Under the pieces are notes generated by a model, which saw nothing but the letters and a program-made list of their open reading frames with translations, had not been told where the DNA came from and made no database searches. A DNA stretch of 64,000 nucleotides, taken from positions 124,001-188,000 of the forward strand of contig JADJMW010000005.1 in assembly GCA_016709385.1 (NCBI GenBank), written 5' to 3'. Positions 58,858 through 64,000 of the stretch are shown one piece after another. Source of the stretch: Candidatus Rubrivivax defluviihabitans. Its GTDB lineage: Bacteria > Pseudomonadota > Gammaproteobacteria > Burkholderiales > Burkholderiaceae_C. The first letter of the stretch is position 1. Each line of letters opens with the position of its first letter. A program made the position numbers and the translations under genes.

Positions 58858-61674
58858 TCAGGCCACAGGCACGGTGGCCGGCGCCACCCGCACGGCGCAG
58901 TATTTGAAGCCGGGAATCTTGGCCACCGGGTCGAGCGCCGGGTTGGTCAGTTCGTTGATCGCCGCCTCGGCCCAGCAGAACGCCACGAACACCGCACCGG
59001 GCGGCATGCCGGCGTCGGCGCGTGCAAAGAGCTCCACCTCGCCACGGCGTGACGTGAGCGTGATGCGATCGCCCGCCGCCACACCCAGCCGCGCCAGTTC
59101 CTGCGGGTGCAGCAGCGCCACTGCATCGGGCTCGATGGCGTCGAGCACGCTCGAGCGCCGCGTCATGCTGCCGGTGTGCCAGTGCTCGAGCTGGCGGCCG
59201 GTGATGAGCACCAGCGGATAGTCGACGTCGGGCTGCTCCTCTGACAAGTTGCCCGAAGGCGGCACGAATTGGCCGCGCCCGGTCGGCGTGGGGAAGTGCT
59301 CGCCGAAGATCACGCGTTCGCCCGCGTCGCCTTCGTGGTGGCAGGGATAGGTGACGCTGCCCTCGCGCTGCAGCCGCTGCCAGGTGATGCCGGCGATGCT
59401 GGGCATGAGGTGGCGCATCTCGTCGAACACCGCCGCCGCGGCATCCGTGCAGTCCTGTGGTTGGGCGCCGTAGGCCGACCAGTCCAGCCCAAGTTGTTCG
59501 GCCAACGCGGTGAGAATCCACAAGTCCTGCCGCGCCTCCCCGGGCAGCGCCAGCGCGGCGCGGCCGATCTGCACCGCGCGGTCGGTATTCGTGAAGCTGC
59601 CGGTCTTCTCGGCGAAGGCCGACGCCGGCAGCACCACGTCGGCCAGGCAGGCGGTCTCGGTGAGAAAGATATCCTGCACCACCAGCAGTTCCAGGCTGGC
59701 CAGCGCCTGCCGCGCGTGGTTGACGTCGGGGTCGCTCATGGCCGGGTTCTCGCCCATGATGAACATGCCGCGCACCTGGCGTTCGAGCATGGCGTGGATG
59801 AGCTCCACCACGGTCAGGCCGGTTTGCGCATCGAGCGCAGCAGCTGGCACGCCCCAGGCGGCGGCGAAGCGCTCGCGCGCGGCGGCGTCGGTGACGCGCT
59901 GGTAGTCGGGGTACATCATCGGAATCAGGCCCGCGTCGGAAGCGCCCTGCACGTTGTTCTGGCCGCGCAGCGGGTGCAGACCGGTGCCGGGTCGGCCGAT
60001 CTGCCCCGTCGCCAGCGCCAGCGCGATGAGGCAGCGTGCGTTGTCGGTGCCGTGCACATGCTGGCTGATGCCCATGCCCCACAGGATCATCGACGCGCGG
60101 CTGGTGGCATACAGGCGCGCCACCTCGCGGATCGTCTGCGCTTCGATACCGGTGAGCGGCGCCGCCCATTCCGGGCTGCGATGGCGCACGTATTCGCGCA
60201 TCGCGTCGAAACCCAGCGTGCGCCCGGCGATGAAGCGTTCGTCGGTCAATCCTTCGGTGACGATGACGTGCAGCATGGCGCTGAGCAGCGCCACGTCGCT
60301 GTCGGGCTTGAAGGGCAGGAAATGCCGCGCGTGGCGCGCCAGTTCGTTGCGCCGCGGGTCGATGACCACGAGCTGCGTGCCGCGGCGCACGGCATTCTTG
60401 ATCCAGCTCGCCGCCACCGGGTGGTTGACCGTGGGGTTGGCGCCGATCACCAGCACCACCTCGGCCTGCGCGACGTCCATCACCGGGTTGCTGACCGCCC
60501 CCGAGCCCAGGCCTTCGAGCAGCGCGGCCACGCTGGACGCGTGGCACAGCCGCGTGCAGTGGTCGACGTTGTTGCTGCCGAAACCCAGCCGCACCAGCTT
60601 CTGGAACAGGTAGGCCTCTTCGTTGCTGCCCTTGGCGCTGCCGAAGCCGGCCAGCGCGCGCGGGCCGTGCTCGCTGCGGATGCGGCGCAGCGCGCCGCCG
60701 GCGTGGGCCAGCGCTTCTTCCCAGGTGGCCTCGCGGAAATATCGCATGGCGGTCGCCGGGTCAGCCACCGCATTCGCGTGCTTGGGTGCATCGGTACGGC
60801 GGATCAGCGGTGCCGTCAGCCGTTGCGGGTGGCGCAAGTAGTCCTGGCCATAGCGGCCCTTCACGCAGAGCCGGCCGTGGTTGGCCGGGCCGTCGCGGCC
60901 TTGCACCTGCAGGATGCGGTCGTCCTTCACGTGCAACGTGACCTGGCAGCCGACACCGCAGTACGGGCACAGCGTATCGACCTCGCGGTCGGGCCGTTGC
61001 AGCGCGGCGCCCGAAGCCGCGGCCAGCGCCCCCGTGGGGCAGGCCTGCACACATTCGCCGCAGGCCACGCAGGTGGACGCGCCCAGGGCGTCGGCGATAT
61101 CGAAGACGATGCGCGCCTGCTGGCCGCGAAAGGCCAGGCCGATGACGTCGTTGCCCTGCTCGTCGCGGCAGGCGCGCACGCAGCGCGTGCACTGGATGCA
61201 GGCGTCCAGGTTCACGGCGATGGCCGGGTGTGAGAGGTCGGGCGCGATGGGCTCGCGCGCAGCGAAGCGCGACGGGCCGACACCGAGCCTGGCGGCCCAG
61301 GCTTGCACCTCGCTGTCGCGCCGCAGTGGCTGCGAAGGCAGGTCGGACTGCAGCAGCTCCAGCACCAGCCGCTGCGATGCCCGTGCCCGTTCGCTGTCCG
61401 TCTGCACCTCCATGCCGGGGCTGACCTGTCGGCAGCAAGACGCAGCCAGCACCCGTTCGCCCTTCACCTCCACGACGCAGGCGCGGCAATTGCCGGCCGG
61501 GTCCAGCCCCGGCGTCCAGCACAGGTGCGGGATGGCGATGCCCTCGCGCTGCGCCACTTCGATGATGGTCTCGCCGGCGCGTGCGCTCACGGCGCGGCCG
61601 TCGAGCGAAAAGGCGACCGTGGCCGCCGTTTCCTTCAGCAGCCGGGCGCGTTCGGCGCGCGTGACGGCATTCAC
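58858..61674 (-). CDS. NAD-linked formate dehydrogenase, alpha (molybdopterin) subunit
   Basis: A 938-residue subunit starting at a GTG (61674) that overlaps the beta-subunit stop. It has an N-terminal 2Fe-2S domain (CWTPGLDPAGNCRACV), two 4Fe-4S ferredoxin motifs (CIQCTRCVRAC and CVACGECVQACP), the catalytic-domain cluster CPYCGVGCQ and the bis-MGD domains. The metal ligand is cysteine in VDHCTRLCHASSV (codon TGC), not selenocysteine. Lengths of the two subunits match two-subunit NAD-dependent enzymes such as methylobacterial Fdh1AB or the FdwAB type, which can hold tungsten or molybdenum. It oxidises formate (or reduces CO2) in the cytoplasm. Confidence 0.9.
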   Translation of the reverse strand: MNAVTRAERARLLKETAATVAFSLDGRAVSARAGETIIEVAQREGIAIPHLCWTPGLDPAGNCRACVVEVKGERVLAASCCRQVSPGMEVQTDSERARASQRLVLELLQSDLPSQPLRRDSEVQAWAARLGVGPSRFAAREPIAPDLSHPAIAVNLDACIQCTRCVRACRDEQGNDVIGLAFRGQQARIVFDIADALGASTCVACGECVQACPTGALAAASGAALQRPDREVDTLCPYCGVGCQVTLHVKDDRILQVQGRDGPANHGRLCVKGRYGQDYLRHPQRLTAPLIRRTDAPKHANAVADPATAMRYFREATWEEALAHAGGALRRIRSEHGPRALAGFGSAKGSNEEAYLFQKLVRLGFGSNNVDHCTRLCHASSVAALLEGLGSGAVSNPVMDVAQAEVVLVIGANPTVNHPVAASWIKNAVRRGTQLVVIDPRRNELARHARHFLPFKPDSDVALLSAMLHVIVTEGLTDERFIAGRTLGFDAMREYVRHRSPEWAAPLTGIEAQTIREVARLYATSRASMILWGMGISQHVHGTDNARCLIALALATGQIGRPGTGLHPLRGQNNVQGASDAGLIPMMYPDYQRVTDAAARERFAAAWGVPAAALDAQTGLTVVELIHAMLERQVRGMFIMGENPAMSDPDVNHARQALASLELLVVQDIFLTETACLADVVLPASAFAEKTGSFTNTDRAVQIGRAALALPGEARQDLWILTALAEQLGLDWSAYGAQPQDCTDAAAAVFDEMRHLMPSIAGITWQRLQREGSVTYPCHHEGDAGERVIFGEHFPTPTGRGQFVPPSGNLSEEQPDVDYPLVLITGRQLEHWHTGSMTRRSSVLDAIEPDAVALLHPQELARLGVAAGDRITLTSRRGEVELFARADAGMPPGAVFVAFCWAEAAINELTNPALDPVAKIPGFKYCAVRVAPATVPVA

Positions 61675-63383
61675 GGCGCCACCTCGTGCGCGAAGTGCGC
61701 AAGCACGCCGTCGACGATGTTCGGCGCCGCCTGACCCAGGCCGCAGATCGACGCGTCGCGCATCACCTGGCCCAGTTCGGCCAGCAGCGGTGCATGCCAC
61801 ACCGGCTGCGCCATCAGCGCCACCGCCTTGGCCGTGCCGGCGCGGCAGGGCGTGCACTGACCGCAGGACTCGTGAGCGAAGAAGCGCATCACGTTGCGCG
61901 CCGCGTCCACCGCGCGGTCGTGCTGCGACAGCACGATAACGGCGGCGCTGCCGATGAAGCAGCCGTAGGGCTGCAAGCTATCGAAGTCCATCGGCACATC
62001 GGCCAGCCGCGCCGGCAGGATGCCGCCGGAGGCGCCGCCGGGCAGATAGGCATAGAGCTCGTGGCCAGGCTGCATGCCGCCGCAATATTCGTCGATCAGT
62101 TCGCGCAGCGTGATGCCGGCCGGCGCCAGCTTCACGCCCGGCTGTGCGACGCGCCCACTCACGGAAAACCGGCGCAGACCGCTACGGCCATGGCGGCCTT
62201 GCGCCGCAAACCAGGCGCTGCCGCGGTCGACGATCTCGCGCACCCAGAACAGTGTCTCCACGTTGTGCACCAGCGTCGGCCGGCCGAACAGGCCACGCTC
62301 AGCCACATACGGCGGCCGCAACCGCGGCAGGCCACGCCGCCCTTCGATGGATTCGATCATGGCCGACTCCTCGCCGCAGACATAGGCGCCGGCACCGCGG
62401 CGCAGTTCCACCGCCGGCAGGCCCGGTACCGGCGGCTGTGCCTGCAGCCGGTCCAGTTCATGCAGCAGCAGCGCGCGGCAGCCGGGGTATTCGTCGCGCA
62501 GGTAGATGAAGACCTTGTCCACGCCCACCGCCCAGGCGGCGATGAAGACGCCTTCCAGCAAGCGGTGCGGGTCGCGTTCCAGCAGCCAGCGGTCCTTGAA
62601 GGTGCCGGGCTCGCCTTCGTCGGCATTCACCGCCAGCAGCCGCGGCGCCGGCTGCTCGCGCACGATGCGCCATTTGCGCCCGGCCGGGAAGCCGGCACCG
62701 CCCAGGCCGCGCAGGCCGGCGCCCTCCAGCGCCTGGATCACGCTGTCGGCGCTGCGCTCGCCCGCATGGCATTGCTGCAACAGGCGGTAGCCGCCCTGCT
62801 CGATGTAGGTGTCGAGGCCGATGTGGCCGGTGACGACTTCGGTGCTGCGGCCGGCCGCCAGTGCTTCGGCCACGGCCTGCGGCGTGGCGTGCCGCACCGG
62901 AAACTGGTGCACCACGACGGCCGGCGCGGTATCGCAGCGACCCACGCAGGGTGTCGGGATCACGCGCACTTCGCCGCCCAGCAGCCCCGGCAACCGCGCC
63001 AGCAGATCCTGTGCGCCGGCCATTTCGCAGGCCAGGCCGTCGCAGACCCGTACCGTGGTCAAGGGCGCAGCCGGCACCCGGCCGTCTGCGCCTTCCTTCA
63101 CCACCTCGAAGTGGTGATAGAAGCTGGCCACCTCGAAGACCTCGGCCTGCGACAGCTTCATCAGCTGCGCCAGCGCGGCCAGGTGCGGTGCCGGCAGGCA
63201 GCGCAGGCGGTCGTTGACGATGTGCAGGATCTCCACGAGCCGGTCGCGCCGCAGTGGTTCTGGCCCCAGCCAGCCCTGCACCTGGGCCAGCACGGCCGGG
63301 TCGACCTGCCTGCCTTTGGGCTGCCCGCGCAAGCGTCGCCGTTCGGCGTCGACGCTGTGGATGGGAATCATCGGCTGGGCCAC
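61671..63383 (-). CDS. NAD-linked formate dehydrogenase, beta subunit (NuoE-NuoF fusion)
   Basis: A 570-residue fusion. The N-terminal half (about 1-170) is NuoE-like with a 2Fe-2S site (CDGLACEMAG, CVGRCDTAP). The C-terminal half is NuoF-like with the FMN/NADH site (RGLGGAGFPAGRKW, NADEGEPGTFKD, GAGAYVCGEESAM) and a 4Fe-4S site (ESCGQCTPCRAG and SICGLG). It passes electrons from the alpha subunit to NAD. I use the GTG at 63383 because GGTAGG lies upstream; an ATG at 63371 is possible. The stop overlaps the alpha GTG (GTGA), so the two are made together. It is divergent from metG. Confidence 0.9.
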   Translation of the reverse strand: MAQPMIPIHSVDAERRRLRGQPKGRQVDPAVLAQVQGWLGPEPLRRDRLVEILHIVNDRLRCLPAPHLAALAQLMKLSQAEVFEVASFYHHFEVVKEGADGRVPAAPLTTVRVCDGLACEMAGAQDLLARLPGLLGGEVRVIPTPCVGRCDTAPAVVVHQFPVRHATPQAVAEALAAGRSTEVVTGHIGLDTYIEQGGYRLLQQCHAGERSADSVIQALEGAGLRGLGGAGFPAGRKWRIVREQPAPRLLAVNADEGEPGTFKDRWLLERDPHRLLEGVFIAAWAVGVDKVFIYLRDEYPGCRALLLHELDRLQAQPPVPGLPAVELRRGAGAYVCGEESAMIESIEGRRGLPRLRPPYVAERGLFGRPTLVHNVETLFWVREIVDRGSAWFAAQGRHGRSGLRRFSVSGRVAQPGVKLAPAGITLRELIDEYCGGMQPGHELYAYLPGGASGGILPARLADVPMDFDSLQPYGCFIGSAAVIVLSQHDRAVDAARNVMRFFAHESCGQCTPCRAGTAKAVALMAQPVWHAPLLAELGQVMRDASICGLGQAAPNIVDGVLAHFAHEVAP

Positions 63384-63463
63384 GGCGCGAGCCTACCGCA
63401 GCCGACCATCGCTGTGCACCTCCCTGACGCGGCGGTGGCGTTCGCGTTGCCCGACCCGCCGCC

Positions 63464-63469
63464 TAGAAT
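63464..63469 (+). promoter_or_regulatory. Candidate -10 element giving a leaderless metG mRNA
   Basis: TAGAAT ends seven bases before the metG ATG (63477). Transcription would then start at or next to the start codon. No ribosome binding site lies between. The -35 region is weak. Confidence 0.4.
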
Positions 63470-63476
63470 CGAATTC

Positions 63477-64000
63477 ATGCCGCGCAAGCTCTTCGTCACC
63501 ACCGCCCTGCCCTATGCCAACGGGCCGTTCCACATCGGCCACATCATGGAGTACATCCAGGCCGACACCTGGGTGCGTTTCCAGCGCCTGCAGGGCCACG
63601 AGGTGCATTTCGTCTGCGCCGACGACGCCCACGGCGCGCCGATCATGATCGCCGCCGAGAAGGCCGTCCAGACGCCGCAGCAGTTCGTGGCTGCCATCGC
63701 CGCCGGCCGCAAGCCGTATCTCGAAGGCTTCCATATCGCCTTCGACAACTGGCATTCCACCGACGGCCCCGAGAACCACGAACTCGCGCAAAGCATTTAT
63801 CGGGCACTGCGCGCCAACGACCTCATCGAGACGCGCACCGTCGAGCAGTTCTACGACCCCGAGAAGGGGATGTTCCTGCCCGACCGCTTCATCAAGGGCG
63901 AATGCCCGAACTGCGGCGCGAGCGACCAGTACGGCGACAACTGCGAGTCCTGCGGCGCCGTCTACGCCCCCACCGACCTGAAGCATCCGCGCTCGGCACT
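63477..64000 (+). CDS. metG: Methionyl-tRNA synthetase, N-terminal part
   Basis: Only the first 174 codons are in the window. They show the class I HIGH motif at 19-22 (GPFHIGHIMEY), the DDAHGAPI segment, and the zinc knuckle CPNCGASDQYGDNCESCG (about 143-160) characteristic of the zinc-bearing MetG form. The KMSKS motif lies beyond the edge. It charges tRNA-Met and so feeds initiation and elongation. It is divergent from the formate dehydrogenase operon, 93 bases away. Confidence 0.95.
   Translation, partial: MPRKLFVTTALPYANGPFHIGHIMEYIQADTWVRFQRLQGHEVHFVCADDAHGAPIMIAAEKAVQTPQQFVAAIAAGRKPYLEGFHIAFDNWHSTDGPENHELAQSIYRALRANDLIETRTVEQFYDPEKGMFLPDRFIKGECPNCGASDQYGDNCESCGAVYAPTDLKHPRSA

Noticed and set aside
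1..64000. CRISPR arrays, tRNA or rRNA genes, insertion sequences, prophage
   Set aside because: No regularly spaced repeats, no tRNA cloverleaf outside the tmRNA, and no transposase, integrase or phage structural gene were seen.

Overview
The window is very GC-rich (by eye about two thirds or more G+C) and densely coded. It reads as chromosome of a Burkholderiales betaproteobacterium, probably of the Comamonadaceae / Sphaerotilaceae (Rubrivivax-Leptothrix) type. Evidence: the block gyrA - DUF2059 - pheA - tyrA - aroA/cmk fusion - rpsA - ihfB - lapA - lapB, the short proline-rich OmpA beside ubiG and gph, and a tmRNA whose encoded tag is ANDTSYALAA. I see no rRNA, tRNA, CRISPR array, intact insertion sequence or intact prophage.

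Layout. 1-10.1 kb is mostly cell envelope: the end of a MipA/OmpV protein, small membrane and lipoproteins, a ceramidase-like membrane protein, a FadL porin with an overlapping beta-barrel gene, an NlpE/META/DUF4377 lipoprotein, an Omp85-type barrel, a TIGR01777 epimerase fused to an SRPBCC domain, and a DUF6268 barrel. 10.3-14.5 kb (minus strand) has a Fic protein, a gene-poor stretch, tmRNA with its terminator, gph, ubiG and ompA. 14.7-25.9 kb (plus strand) is the housekeeping block. 25.9-28.5 kb holds two heptosyltransferase-type genes around a DUF4254 gene. 28.7-32.7 kb has a ComEA-like protein and dnaE. 32.8-38.9 kb carries a class III aminotransferase, a TAXI-type TRAP transporter and an alpha/beta hydrolase.

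The most interesting region is 39.8-49.4 kb, which reads as a selenium locus. Generic annotation would call its genes selD, glycosyltransferase, egtB, egtD and phosphonate ABC transporter. Together they match selenoneine biosynthesis: SenC (selenophosphate synthase), SenB (selenosugar synthase), SenA (EgtB-like selenoneine synthase) and EgtD (hercynine synthesis), next to an ABC transporter of the phosphonate-like clade linked to selenium genes. A 377-residue protein of unknown function lies inside the cluster, and a small YdhR-like protein lies inside the transporter operon. SenABC itself is already described. The new questions are the two extra proteins and the transporter arrangement.

49.6-56.7 kb is mixed: DUF2853, a serine/threonine dehydratase-like enzyme, two unrecognised proteins, a decayed thioredoxin-fold gene, O-acetylhomoserine sulfhydrylase, a secreted metallo-beta-lactamase-fold protein and two tandem repeats. 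56.7-64 kb has an M20 deacetylase (ArgE type), a DHDPS-superfamily protein, a two-subunit NAD-linked formate dehydrogenase with cysteine rather than selenocysteine at its active site, and the start of metG, which runs off the window.
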